Counted from the first letter of the stretch, positions 53,569-62,487 are shown. The stretch: DNA of 64,000 nucleotides from Oceanococcus sp041619555 (GCA_041619555.1 JBFKDQ010000002.1:92111-156110), one strand, 5' to 3'. The notes: generated by a model from the sequence alone, not told the origin. Program-made: numbers and translations.

Positions 53569-55398
53569 ATGTGTGGAATTGTGGCGGCGATTGCCCAGCG
53601 CAACGTGGTGCCGGTCCTACTCGAGGGGCTCAAGCGTCTGGAATATCGCGGGTATGATTCCGCCGGTGTGGCGGTGCTGCAGGGCGCCAGCCTGCGGGTC
53701 AGCCGCACGGTTGGCAAGGTCGTCGCCCTGCAGCAGCGCATCGAGGAAGATCAGCTTGCGGGACTGATCGGCATCGGACATACGCGGTGGGCAACCCATG
53801 GGGAGGTGAGCGAACGCAATGCCCATCCGCACCTCTCCGCCGACCGCATTGCCGTCGTTCACAATGGCATCATCGAAAATTACGAGGATCTGCGCAGGCA
53901 CCTGGTCCAACAGGGTTATGCGTTTTCCTCGGATACCGACACCGAGGTCATCGCGCACCTGATCGACTTTGAACTGCGAGAAAATTCAAATCTTGCCGCT
54001 GCGGTCCGGGCGGCGATCGCCCAGTTCAAGGGGGCCTATGGTCTGGCTGTCTGTGCGGCGGCCGAGCCGGAGCAACTCATTGTGGCCCGCATGGGCAGCC
54101 CGCTGGTTCTGGGGCTTGGGGTCGGCGAGAACTTTGCCGCCTCCGATGCGATGGCGCTGATCCCGGTCACCCAGCGCGTGGTCTTCCTGGAAGACGGCGA
54201 TCTGGCGATCCTCGGGCGCGACCAATGGCAGGTGTTCGACGCCCAACACCGTGCCGTGGAACGCAAGGTCCACGAAGCGGCAGCGCGCGACGGCGCGGAC
54301 AAGGCCGGCTACCGTCATTACATGCTCAAGGAAATCCATGAGCAGCCGCAGGCCATGGCCGACACCCTGCAGGAAAGGCTCAGCCAGCACGGCTTGCTGC
54401 CACAGGCTCTGGGCCCTGGCGCTGCCACCATCCTGGAGCAAACCCGCGGGGTGCATATCGTTGCCTGCGGCACCAGCTACAACGCCGGCATGGTGGCCCG
54501 CTACTGGATCGAGTCCCTGGCAGGCCTGCCGGTCAACGTGGAACTGGCTTCCGAATTCCGCTATCGGGATGTGGTCGTGCCGCCCGAGACCCTGTTCATC
54601 TGTCTGTCCCAGTCAGGAGAAACGGCCGATACCCTGGCCGCATTGAACCATGCCAGACAGGCCGGTTACCTCAGCACCCTGACGATCTGCAACTCGCCGC
54701 AAAGCTCGATGGTCCGCGATGCGGATCTTGCGATGATTACCCATGCGGGGCCGGAAATCGGTGTGGCATCGACCAAAGCCTTCACCACCCAGTTGGTGTC
54801 GCTGCTGCTGGTGGCGGCGAACCTGGCCAAGGCTGCCCGGCGCCTGGATGCGGCACGGGAGCGCGAGCTGACCCAGGCGATGCTCGGGGTGCCTGGTCTG
54901 ATGCGGGAAATCCTCGCCATGGAGCCGCAGATCAGTCATCTGGCGGAACAGTTCGTGGACAAACATCATGCGCTGTTTCTCGGCCGTGGCACGCAATATC
55001 CCATCGCGATGGAAGGCGCGCTGAAGCTCAAGGAAATTTCCTATATTCATGCCGAAGCCTATGCGGCCGGCGAACTCAAGCATGGCCCTCTGGCCTTGAT
55101 CGACGAGGACATGCCGGTCGTGGTGGTGGCGCCGAACAACGAGCTTCTGGACAAGCTCAAATCCAATATGGAAGTCGTGCGCGCGCGTGGTGGCCGTCTG
55201 TACGTGTTTGCAGGCCCCGACGCCAGCATCTCCACAGGCGATGGGATCAGCGTGGTGGCGCTGCCGCCGACCAATGACTGGGTCGCCCCAATCCTCTATA
55301 CCCTGCCTCTGCAATTGCTGGCCTATCATGTGGCGGTCCTGCGCGGCACCGACGTCGACCAGCCACGCAATCTGGCCAAATCGGTCACCGTTGAGTAA
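53569..55398 (+). CDS. glmS: Glutamine-fructose-6-phosphate aminotransferase (isomerising)
   Basis: 609 residues, equal to E. coli GlmS. N-terminal Cys nucleophile after Met removal (MCGIVAAIA), glutamine site region GIGHTRWATHG near 70 and NGIIENYEDLR near 100. Two SIS domains: CGTSYNAGMVARYW near 300 and GRGTQYPIAMEGALKLKEI near 475. C-terminal DQPRNLAKSVTVE is intact. One base separates the glmU stop from its ATG. No glmS ribozyme precedes it, as expected for this group. Confidence 0.97.
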   Translation: MCGIVAAIAQRNVVPVLLEGLKRLEYRGYDSAGVAVLQGASLRVSRTVGKVVALQQRIEEDQLAGLIGIGHTRWATHGEVSERNAHPHLSADRIAVVHNGIIENYEDLRRHLVQQGYAFSSDTDTEVIAHLIDFELRENSNLAAAVRAAIAQFKGAYGLAVCAAAEPEQLIVARMGSPLVLGLGVGENFAASDAMALIPVTQRVVFLEDGDLAILGRDQWQVFDAQHRAVERKVHEAAARDGADKAGYRHYMLKEIHEQPQAMADTLQERLSQHGLLPQALGPGAATILEQTRGVHIVACGTSYNAGMVARYWIESLAGLPVNVELASEFRYRDVVVPPETLFICLSQSGETADTLAALNHARQAGYLSTLTICNSPQSSMVRDADLAMITHAGPEIGVASTKAFTTQLVSLLLVAANLAKAARRLDAARERELTQAMLGVPGLMREILAMEPQISHLAEQFVDKHHALFLGRGTQYPIAMEGALKLKEISYIHAEAYAAGELKHGPLALIDEDMPVVVVAPNNELLDKLKSNMEVVRARGGRLYVFAGPDASISTGDGISVVALPPTNDWVAPILYTLPLQLLAYHVAVLRGTDVDQPRNLAKSVTVE

Positions 55399-55884
55399 GG
55401 CCTGTTGCGCCGCAGCGATTGTGGTGGACGGGAAAAATCGTTTTATCCTGGGCCATAAAGCTTGATCCCAAGGAAAGCAGTCTTGCCTTATGGAATGAAG
55501 TTGTAGCTGCGGCGCTTTTCGTCGCATTCAAGCGAAATAAAGGCTGTCTAGGCTCGTCGGGGCGTGAGTGTCTAGTTGGACGGCTGAGAACGATGCTTCT
55601 CACACATTCAGCATCCGGTGCTTTGCCAGACCCCGATCCGGATAGCTGGCATTCAGGCCCGGCGGTGTGCGTCCGGGGCGTCCATGAATCTCGTCATTGT
55701 GGTTGCAGAGGAATGCAAGGGTGATTAGCGATCTGATCTGCATCGCACGGGAATACGCACAGTTTCCAGCGCCACCGCCCCAAGCAGACGCTGCCTTACC
55801 AGAACGCTGAAGCTAACGTTCGTCGAGCAGATGGCGCGGTAGGGCTGGACGTTGCCAGATTTCTTGCTGCGTGAGTTAAACGCG
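55399..55884. other. No gene recognised downstream of glmS
   Basis: No open frame here looks like a protein, no clear terminator of glmS is visible, and no RNA gene was recognised. It begins a low-coding stretch of about 1.6 kb that contains decayed fragments. Short open frames in both strands have no recognisable motif. Confidence 0.5.
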
Positions 55885-56307
55885 CTATTGCGCAGGGGGT
55901 GACTGGAGCGCGGATTCCTGCGCGTGCGTTGCGACAATTGTCATGCAGAGCGGCTGGCCCAGGTCATCGGTCCGCGCTTGATGGTCATCTAGCGCCATTG
56001 TGTGTTCGTAAGGCGCGTCATTGCCGATGACGACATCTTCGGAATCTTCGGTCTGATCTTCATTCAATGAGTCGGAGACCAGCAGGGAGGCGCCCAGCAC
56101 GAGATGGCTTTTGCGCTTTTGGCTTTCGAGCATGCCGGGCCCGATGCCCGCCGGCTTGTAGAACTCGCCGGCGGTATCATCCGACAGTGCGACATAGGCT
56201 CCGCCCAGCCCGGCGGCAGTTTCGCCCGTGAGCAGGTTTTTGTTGTTGAATGCGCCACCCCCGGCCGGCCAGGCCGCAGCAAGGCTTGTCGTGGCAAGCA
56301 AATCCAT
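55885..56307 (-). pseudogene. N-terminal remnant of an outer-membrane protein
   Basis: From the Met at 56307 the frame reads a signal peptide-like stretch and then ETAAGLGGAYVALSDDTAG followed by FYKPAGIG. That block is the N-terminal motif of FadL/PorV-type or related barrel proteins, where it reads GGAYVA.SDDA...NPAG. After about 75 residues the sequence turns polar, barrel strands are missing and the frame stops. Length is far below the usual 350-450. Likely a truncated, decayed gene rather than a functional short protein. Confidence 0.5.
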
Positions 56308-56607
56308 GGATGCGCTGTTCCTGCGAGAGCATTCAGCCTGACTCGCCCACTGCCCGTCTCGGTCTGGCGCGTAGTCGTTGTTACCCCAATTCATGACTTT
56401 CCCCTACTGATCGGATGGGGCGATATTCGTGGCCCCAGTAATTGGGTTGTTACCGTTAGAAGGTCTGTTTTCAGCTTAGAAAAGAGCTTCAGACAGGGTC
56501 ATCACCTGTATGGGTAATGCCGGTGGCCGCCGCGATTGGGGGTCTGCGCCAAGTCAAACGTAGGGGTGGCCAGATTTGTCCGGCGGCCGCAGGTCGTGCT
56601 CAGCAGT
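56308..56607. other. Non-coding spacer
   Basis: No gene or convincing motif was seen. The frame of the OMP remnant stays open to 56394 but without a recognisable sequence. It separates the two gene fragments on the minus strand. Confidence 0.45.
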
Positions 56608-56784
56608 TCAGCAGCTGAATCCGGTCAGCGCAAGATGGATCCGGGCGCCATGAGAGTCGACCTGAGTCTTACGGTAAAGGCCTTTAAGCTGGGCGCGTGC
56701 CGTGTTCAAGGACACATGTTTGATGTTGCCGCGCGTTGAAAATTGACCAGGATGGTCTTGGTCGGTCATCCAGAATTTGTCGAC
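56608..56784 (-). pseudogene. Decayed C-terminal LuxR-type HTH (paralogue of the next gene)
   Basis: On the minus strand the 53 codons ending at TGA 56608 read MTDQD..., then VSLNTARAQLKGLYRK, then LALTGFSC. The intact gene at 56975 reads LTDAE..., VSMNTIRAQLKAIFRK, RALSGFRG in the same order. About eight residues between the first and second blocks are missing and an in-frame TAA (56785-56787) closes the frame upstream. This is a relic of a duplicated luxR gene, possibly still able to make a short HTH peptide. Confidence 0.75.
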
Positions 56785-56974
56785 TTACCCGGTAGAGTGC
56801 CTTGAGCAATGCGGCCTTCCCCCTGGCGTAGATCGATCTGGACATGAGCACACGGAGGCTCTTGATGCTCAGAGCAGGCAGAAGGGATGGAGGAGGTCAT
56901 CGCCTGCACAGACAAGTGAACGCGTTTGTGTGAGGGACTCGGGCGCCGTCCAAGCGTGGTGTTATCGGGCGGGT

Positions 56975-58132
56975 TCAGCCGCGAAAGCCGGACAGGGCCC
57001 GGGCGATCAGTTCCGTCTGTGTGGCGACGTCGCATTTGCGAAAGATGGCTTTGAGCTGGGCGCGAATGGTGTTCATGCTCACGCCATGGGTTTCGCAGAT
57101 CTCAGCGGGGCGGGCGCCATCGATCAAACGGGCCAGGACAGCGGTTTCTGCATCGGTCAAGGTGTAGGCTTGCTGCATGCGCCCGGCGATACGTTCGGCA
57201 TCGGTTCTGAAGTCGCTGATCGAGATGGCGACGCCGGAAGAAGTCGGAGCCTGCGCCTGCAGGTTTTCTGCGGACAGTGTGGCCAGATTTGGGGTAATGC
57301 AAAGGGAATGCTGGCGCAGGGTTGATGAGTCATCCCAGGCCATGCTGGACATCGCCATGCCGCCATGCCGCGGACCGTTCTTCGCGCTCAGGTGTCTGGC
57401 CAGCATGGGCTGGAAGCGCGCGTTGGCCAGGCGGTCGGTCAACTGCAGTAGACCCTTGCGGATGCGTAGCAAAGGTCTATTGCCGGTGAACAGCTGCTCA
57501 CCGGCGCGGTTGCAGAGTTTGATCGCGCCATGAGCGTCCAGTACCAATATCGCATCGTCTCGATTGTTCAGTGCCTGTTGCCTGGCGGCGACCATGTCCT
57601 GCAATTGCTCGAAGCGAGAGGAAATTTTCAATGCGTTCAAGATATGGGGCTTGAGCGCAGTGATGATCTCGGCCTCGCGGCGGCCGAAATCCTCGGCATT
57701 GCCATCCCGATACAGGGCAAACATTCCCATTGCGCCATTTTCGGACTGTCGGGTAACCGCCATCACATCTCGCCAATCTGCTCCGTAATGGCGAAGATAA
57801 TCGTTGTGAAACATGGAATTGCGGTATTCGCGTGCCGGCACATGCTTGGTGCCGATCAACAGGTCACTGTCCGGTTCGGCTTCGGCGCAGGGTGCCCAGG
57901 GATCATGTTGTGCCCAGTTCGCACAGTCCGGGTTGGTCGCGAAACCTTCGAGATCGTAGCCGAATCCGCTGACTGCGGCCCACCGGCCGGAGTCATAATC
58001 GACAAACTCCATCACACCAGCGCAGGCGCCTACGCTGTCAGCGATACGGCGCAAAACCTGCTGCCACAAGCTGGGGTCCAGAGTCGCGCTGTACAGCGCG
58101 TGCAGGATGTCCGAAGTCCGACTATCTATCAT
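56975..58132 (-). CDS. LuxR-family transcriptional regulator with PAS-like sensor region
   Basis: 385 residues. A long N-terminal sensor region (about 1-300) includes a PAS-like segment near 175-240 (RDDAILVLDAHGAIKLCNRAG). The C-terminal LuxR/GerE HTH spans about 320-380 (LTDAETAVLARLIDG, VSMNTIRAQLKAIFRKCDV). In the recognition region IRAQLK replaces the common TVRNHL pattern. ATG 58132 (MIDSRTSDILHALYSA) is chosen because earlier codons lie in an unrelated transposase fragment. The ligand is unknown. Confidence 0.82.
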   Translation of the reverse strand: MIDSRTSDILHALYSATLDPSLWQQVLRRIADSVGACAGVMEFVDYDSGRWAAVSGFGYDLEGFATNPDCANWAQHDPWAPCAEAEPDSDLLIGTKHVPAREYRNSMFHNDYLRHYGADWRDVMAVTRQSENGAMGMFALYRDGNAEDFGRREAEIITALKPHILNALKISSRFEQLQDMVAARQQALNNRDDAILVLDAHGAIKLCNRAGEQLFTGNRPLLRIRKGLLQLTDRLANARFQPMLARHLSAKNGPRHGGMAMSSMAWDDSSTLRQHSLCITPNLATLSAENLQAQAPTSSGVAISISDFRTDAERIAGRMQQAYTLTDAETAVLARLIDGARPAEICETHGVSMNTIRAQLKAIFRKCDVATQTELIARALSGFRG

Positions 58133-58202
58133 CGCGTTCCGGGCACTGGCGTGGTGCCAAATCGATCGAAACTTGGCTTCGAGTCTACCAGAGCGGTGAA
58201 AA

Positions 58203-58400
58203 ATGCGAACAAGACCTGCTGCTGGTTCGGATTCGCGTCCGTACAAGGATGCGAAGCTCGCGCGAGTCAAGCTTCGCTTCATGACGCATGCGCTGATGGA
58301 AAACCGCAATGGCTTGATCGTGGACGTGGAAACGACGCGCGCCATCGGCAACGCGCTGGATTCCGGTACCACTCGTCACGCCACCGGCGCGGTGAGCCTG
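58203..58400 (+). pseudogene. IS5-like transposase fragment
   Basis: An internal piece reads KLRFMTHALMENRNGLIVD, matching the (G)HALMENRNGL(I/V)VD block of IS5-group DDE transposases that precedes the last catalytic residue. No flanking transposase sequence, terminal inverted repeats or target duplication is visible. It lies in the 350-bp gap between the LuxR gene and the diguanylate cyclase and opposes both. The rest of that gap shows no gene. Confidence 0.7.
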
Positions 58401-58482
58401 AAGTGCCAAAAAAGATCGAAGCCGTTTCGGCAGGGTCAATATCCGGCGTTCCCTCCTGGCCAGGACCGCGCGTCGCTGTGAC

Positions 58483-60105
58483 TCAGGTCATCGCATTCGA
58501 TGGCTCGGGCGCCGGGGCCAGACAGACGCGGTTGCGCCCGGTGTTCTTGGCCCGATACAGGGCCGCATCGGCGCGCTCGAAGAGTTGCTCCAGGGTCTCG
58601 GTGGAGCCCAGTGCCGCAACCCCGAAGCTGCAATGAATCGACGGCACCTGGCCGACTCCGCACTGCGATAATTCCCGGCGCAGATGCTCGGCCAGTTCGA
58701 CTGCTGCGGCGGCGCTCGTCTCCGGTGCGAGAATGACGAATTCCTCGCCGCCCCAGCGGGCAGCCGTGTCGCTGTCGCGGATGTGTTTGCGGACGACATG
58801 CGCAAACGCCTGCAGGACCTGATCGCCCACCGGGTGACCATGCTGGTCGTTGATCGTCTTGAACTGATCGATGTCGCACAGGATGACCGCCAGCGGCGAA
58901 TCGTAGCGACGGCTGCGCTTGGCTTCTGCCAAAGCCTGTTGGTGCAGACGTCGGCGGTTCGGCAGCCCGGTCAGGGCGTCGGTGGCAGCCAGCGCCTCCT
59001 TCTCACGCACAACGTGGTCGGTGAAGTCCAGCAGGTCGTTGATCGATAGGCTGAGCTCGCCGAATTCGTCGTGGCCACGGGTCTTGATGCGCAGGCCGAA
59101 GTCATGGGTTTTCTGGATCTCATGCAGAACCTTGGCGAGGATGCCGAGGGCGTTGAGAATTCGCGCGATGGTCAGCGCGGTGAGCAGCACGATCAGGGCG
59201 AAAAGGCCCAGGGCCAGGATCGTTGCGCCGAACAGGCCGGCGTGCGCGGCTTTGACATCCTGTCGGTTGCGCGCGACGAGCCCTGCCAGCAGCCTGTCTT
59301 CGGTGGTTTTTAGACTGTCGATCAATTCGGTGGCCAGCCGCCACCAGCCATCGGTTTCGACTGGCAAGGGCAGCCTCTGCAGGCGGATCAGTTCCTGGAT
59401 CAGGCTGCGAACCTCGGCCAGGTGCTCCTGGTCCTGCGATGTCACCCAGTCTGCATGGTCCGCGCCGGCAAGGTGCGTTTCGAAGGCCCGCAGCGCATCC
59501 TCAAACTGGTTGTATCGCAAATGGATGGTCAGGAATTCCTGTGGCAGGAAGCGCCCCTGTTCCAGCATGCGCGCCGTGTTGGCCCGCACCAGCCCAAGGT
59601 GTTCGCGCGCGAGACTGAGCGACACGATTGCGTGCAGCAGGTGATTGACCTCAACATTGGTGCTCAGGCCGACGAGGCTGAGCGCCATGTCTTGGAGTAG
59701 CGCTTTGATCCTGGCGGTGTAGAAGGTCTGCGCCTCGGGCCAGTCGGCATCCGTCGCGTCCACCCGGTCGCGGAAGGCAGTCAGCGTGTTATCGAAGTCG
59801 CCCAGAGCGTTGACGGAAGTGAGCGGTGCCTGGGCGAATGCCTCACGGCTGCAGTTGCGCTCGAGCAGAAGCTCCTGACGCGCGGTCGCCCGCTTCTCGA
59901 CCAGGACCACGGCGGTGAGGCCGCGCTCGCGCTGCAGGCAATGCACCAGTTGGGAGAAGTGCGCCACCCGGTCGACGGCCTGCAATACGGCCTTCGCATT
60001 GTCGAGATGCTGCTCCCGGTCCCGGTATTCATGGGTGAGCAGGGCGGCCAGAGAAAGCACTGCCAGCAGCGCAAGCAGGATGACCTTGATGCGAATCGGG
60101 ATCAC
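58483..60105 (-). CDS. NIT-HAMP diguanylate cyclase (GGDEF)
   Basis: 540 residues. Transmembrane helix about 6-24, a periplasmic NIT (nitrate/nitrite-sensing) domain about 45-285 (FSQLVHCLQRERGLTAVVL), a second helix about 292-315, HAMP about 315-368, and GGDEF about 375-530. The active loop is RWGGEEF near 460, so catalysis is likely; no RxxD inhibitory site immediately precedes it. It should make c-di-GMP in response to a periplasmic signal. The start is GTG 60105 after AAGGGG. Confidence 0.9.
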   Translation of the reverse strand: MIPIRIKVILLALLAVLSLAALLTHEYRDREQHLDNAKAVLQAVDRVAHFSQLVHCLQRERGLTAVVLVEKRATARQELLLERNCSREAFAQAPLTSVNALGDFDNTLTAFRDRVDATDADWPEAQTFYTARIKALLQDMALSLVGLSTNVEVNHLLHAIVSLSLAREHLGLVRANTARMLEQGRFLPQEFLTIHLRYNQFEDALRAFETHLAGADHADWVTSQDQEHLAEVRSLIQELIRLQRLPLPVETDGWWRLATELIDSLKTTEDRLLAGLVARNRQDVKAAHAGLFGATILALGLFALIVLLTALTIARILNALGILAKVLHEIQKTHDFGLRIKTRGHDEFGELSLSINDLLDFTDHVVREKEALAATDALTGLPNRRRLHQQALAEAKRSRRYDSPLAVILCDIDQFKTINDQHGHPVGDQVLQAFAHVVRKHIRDSDTAARWGGEEFVILAPETSAAAAVELAEHLRRELSQCGVGQVPSIHCSFGVAALGSTETLEQLFERADAALYRAKNTGRNRVCLAPAPEPSNAMT

Positions 60106-60746
60106 CTAGCCGCCCCTTGGGGGCCGGGCCGGCGATGTCGGCGCAGGCTTGCCGTAGGCTGGGACGGCGGATGTCGGGGCATGGGCAGAAACCAGGTGGC
60201 GGCGCCTCAGAATGAGCGCTTCGGTGTGCCGAAGCGCATGCAAGTTCTGTTCTGCGTAGTCCGGTGAGGCCGCAAGTTCCAATCCCTGCCATCTGGTCGC
60301 TTGCCGAATTCCGGATGCCACCTTGCAGTGGACTGGAGTCTACGGATCAATCACCTTCAGAACCTCTGCCATATGCTGGAACACAACCATCGGCTTATGC
60401 CGGTGATGAGCTGGACAATGGTGAAAGCGAATACTTCAACCCTGCGCTCCTCATCGACTATTCACTGGCCAAGGCTAAGCGATTGCCCTTGAGGAAAAGC
60501 ATATGAAACGACGAAAGAACTTGAAGCCTTCTATCAGGCTCTGCCCGTTCGCGGCCGGGTCGGTCTGTTTCGGATCTTGCAAGGCCAGGCTTTCCGCAAG
60601 CGCTTGCCGAAGCCGCGGGTAATTGCCTAAGGTAGTGGCGGTCCGGCTGTTCTTGATCCACAGTCATGGTCAGAGTGTTTGCAGAACAAGGCCGGCAGGG
60701 GGCGTGAGCGACCGCTGGGGTGTCGCAAGGGGAGGGGGCAGGTGTG
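60106..60746. other. Long gap with a strong hairpin, no recognised gene
   Basis: 641 bases without a credible gene. GCGCTTCGG (60216-60224) and CCGAAGCGC (60229-60237) form a perfect 9-bp stem with a 4-base TGTG loop. No T tract follows. Scattered short open frames (for example around 60264-60506) show no known motif. The last ~40 bases hold the ribosome site of the next gene. Confidence 0.5.
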
Positions 60747-61469
60747 ATGGGCAGGCAAGATGTCGTGGCCGGGGAGTCGGGTGGACTGCCCGAGGAGTGG
60801 CCTGAATCACATCAGGTTCAGATTTTCGCCGATGCCGCGGCGGTGACATTGACACGCCTGGATCTGCTTGGCCGGCGCAAGCGTTTCGATGCGGGGCAGC
60901 AGATCATTCGCCGAGGGGACGACATCAGCGAGGTCATGCTGCTGCGCAAAGGCTTGGTCAAGGCCACGCTCCATTCTCCGCAGGGCCGTGAGATCAGCAT
61001 TCGGCGGATTCGCGCAGGTGAGATTTTCGGCGATTATTCGGCCATCGACCAACAACCACGCTCTGCAGATGTCTATGCCTTGACCGAAGTTGAGGTCACG
61101 GTGCTGCCGGCACGTGAATTCGTCCACCTGGTCACGGCAGACCCTGCAGTGGCCTATGCACAGATGCGGGAACTTGTTGCGATGGTCAGGCGGCTGTCGG
61201 GGCGCATCTATCAAATGACCGCGTATAAGGCGAGTGAACGTCTGATTGCCTGTCTACTCGATCTGGCGCAGGAGACGGCTCCGAATCAAGCGGGGATTCA
61301 ATTCATGCCCACCCACGCCGAACTGGCGGCGCTGATCAGCTCGCAACGCCATGTGGTGACAACCGAACTGAAAGCCCTGGAAAAGCAGGGGTTGATGGTC
61401 AGACAAGACCGATACAGCGTCCATCTGCCGGACCTTGCCGCGTTGCGGGAATTGCAGCGTCTGGTCTAG
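60747..61469 (+). CDS. Crp/Fnr-family transcriptional regulator
   Basis: 240 residues. Cyclic-nucleotide-binding-like beta barrel about 30-150 (GQQIIRRGDDISEVMLLRKG, GEIFGDYSAI) and a C-terminal winged HTH about 170-235 (AELAALISSQRHVVTTELKAL). Only one Cys is present, so it lacks the Fe-S ligands of FNR. The effector-binding cassette deviates from CRP, so cAMP binding is doubtful. ATG 60747 has GGAGGGG about 10 bases upstream; GTG 60720 lacks one. Confidence 0.87.
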   Translation: MGRQDVVAGESGGLPEEWPESHQVQIFADAAAVTLTRLDLLGRRKRFDAGQQIIRRGDDISEVMLLRKGLVKATLHSPQGREISIRRIRAGEIFGDYSAIDQQPRSADVYALTEVEVTVLPAREFVHLVTADPAVAYAQMRELVAMVRRLSGRIYQMTAYKASERLIACLLDLAQETAPNQAGIQFMPTHAELAALISSQRHVVTTELKALEKQGLMVRQDRYSVHLPDLAALRELQRLV

Positions 61470-61768
61470 CAGGCTGCGCCGGGCGAAGCGGCAGGTCGCA
61501 AACGGTTTCTCGGCGCAGGCTCCGAGCAGATGGATTTCAGTCGTGTGGGTGATGTTGCCCTGCCTACGCTGCTGCAACTGTGCGGCGTCCTGAGTTCAGG
61601 CTGCCGCACTGAACTGGGGCTGAAAAGGCGGCGAAATTCGCGTCGGCACCCATCATGCGGGTGGTGCCCACTGGCCCGCCTGGCCTCCGACAGACTGTCG
61701 TAAAAAACCATCTCGGCCATTTCAACATGCTCTGACAGGAAATCACGGTGTCCCGGTCGCGCGTAAAA
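61470..61768. other. Gap without a recognised gene
   Basis: About 300 bases. Open frames on the minus strand here have no recognisable protein motif. No hairpin followed by a T tract is seen after the Crp/Fnr gene. Confidence 0.4.
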
Positions 61769-62080
61769 TCAGCCGCTTGCGGGCCTAGGTTGTGGCGGCA
61801 CGTCCTTGTGCAGCCTGCGAAGCCAGCCGCTAAGGATCAGCAGCAGTCCGATCAGGTCGAAGGCGCCGCCGCGGATGGATGGGGTCGCAACCGCCGCACG
61901 GGAAGCGGCTCCCTGGGCCGAAGCAGCCGGATACACCTTTACCCCAACCTTCACCGCGGTGGTGCCGCCATCTGCATTGCTCAGCTACAGACGGTACGGG
62001 CCCTCGGCCAGCAGCGGGTCGGCCGGCGGCGCGCCATACAGCCAGCGCGCGCCGTTCCGGCTGCTGAGAACCGCGCGGTG
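61769..62080 (-). pseudogene. 3' remnant of a secreted GlyGly-CTERM protein
   Basis: The minus-strand frame ending at 61769 reads LLAEGPYRL, an in-frame TAG (61985-61987), then LSNADGGTTAVKVGVKVYP and GGAFDLIGLLLILSGWLRR followed by basic residues. The Gly-Gly, ~16 hydrophobic residues and Arg-rich end form a GlyGly-CTERM sorting tail. The TAG falls inside a beta-strand-like stretch, where CAG (Gln) would fit. No upstream part of the gene remains, since the VOC gene follows at 62083. Confidence 0.6.
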
Positions 62081-62082
62081 TT

Positions 62083-62487
62083 TCAGCCGCCGTGATCGCG
62101 CACGACATACGCCACGGCCGCGATGACCGCGCCCTGCGGATCGCGCAGCCAGACCATGCGACCGACATCGGGGATGTCCGTGGGTGGGATCAGGATTTCG
62201 GCGCCGAGCGCCCTGGCCTTTTCGGCCGTGGCATCGGCATCGGCGACCGTGACATAGGCGGTCCAGGCGTTGGGTGCCGCGGCCGGCATGCCGGGTGGCT
62301 TGCCCATGACACCGCCGATCTCGCCGTTGCCGGTCTTGATCACATGGTAGGGCGCGTCATTCACCATGTGCATGGTGTCGAACTGCCAGCCGAACAGCTC
62401 GCCGTAAAACTGCCGGGCGCTGTCGGTGTCATCGGTGGTGAGTTCCACCCAGCTGAAGGCGCCGGGCGTTTGAAATGGATTGGACAT
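62083..62487 (-). CDS. VOC-family (glyoxalase/dioxygenase superfamily) protein
   Basis: 134 residues, two beta-alpha-beta-beta-beta modules. N-terminal PFQTPGAFSWVELTTDD and YGELFGWQF near 28-36, with IGGVMGKPPGMP near 58. C-terminal RDPQGAVIAAVAY is typical of CFP30B-like VOC proteins. Substrate unknown. ATG 62487 has CGGAGG nearby, a good ribosome site. The stop lies directly next to the GlyGly-CTERM remnant. Confidence 0.85.
   Translation of the reverse strand: MSNPFQTPGAFSWVELTTDDTDSARQFYGELFGWQFDTMHMVNDAPYHVIKTGNGEIGGVMGKPPGMPAAAPNAWTAYVTVADADATAEKARALGAEILIPPTDIPDVGRMVWLRDPQGAVIAAVAYVVRDHGG

Noticed and set aside
55399..55500. A glmS ribozyme or attTn7-borne transposon end
   Set aside because: No ribozyme-like structure precedes glmS, and no Tn7-type end sequences or transposition genes are visible after it.
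61470..61720. A minus-strand open frame of about 84 codons after the Crp/Fnr gene
   Set aside because: No motif, no ribosome site, composition like shadow frames; kept as gap.
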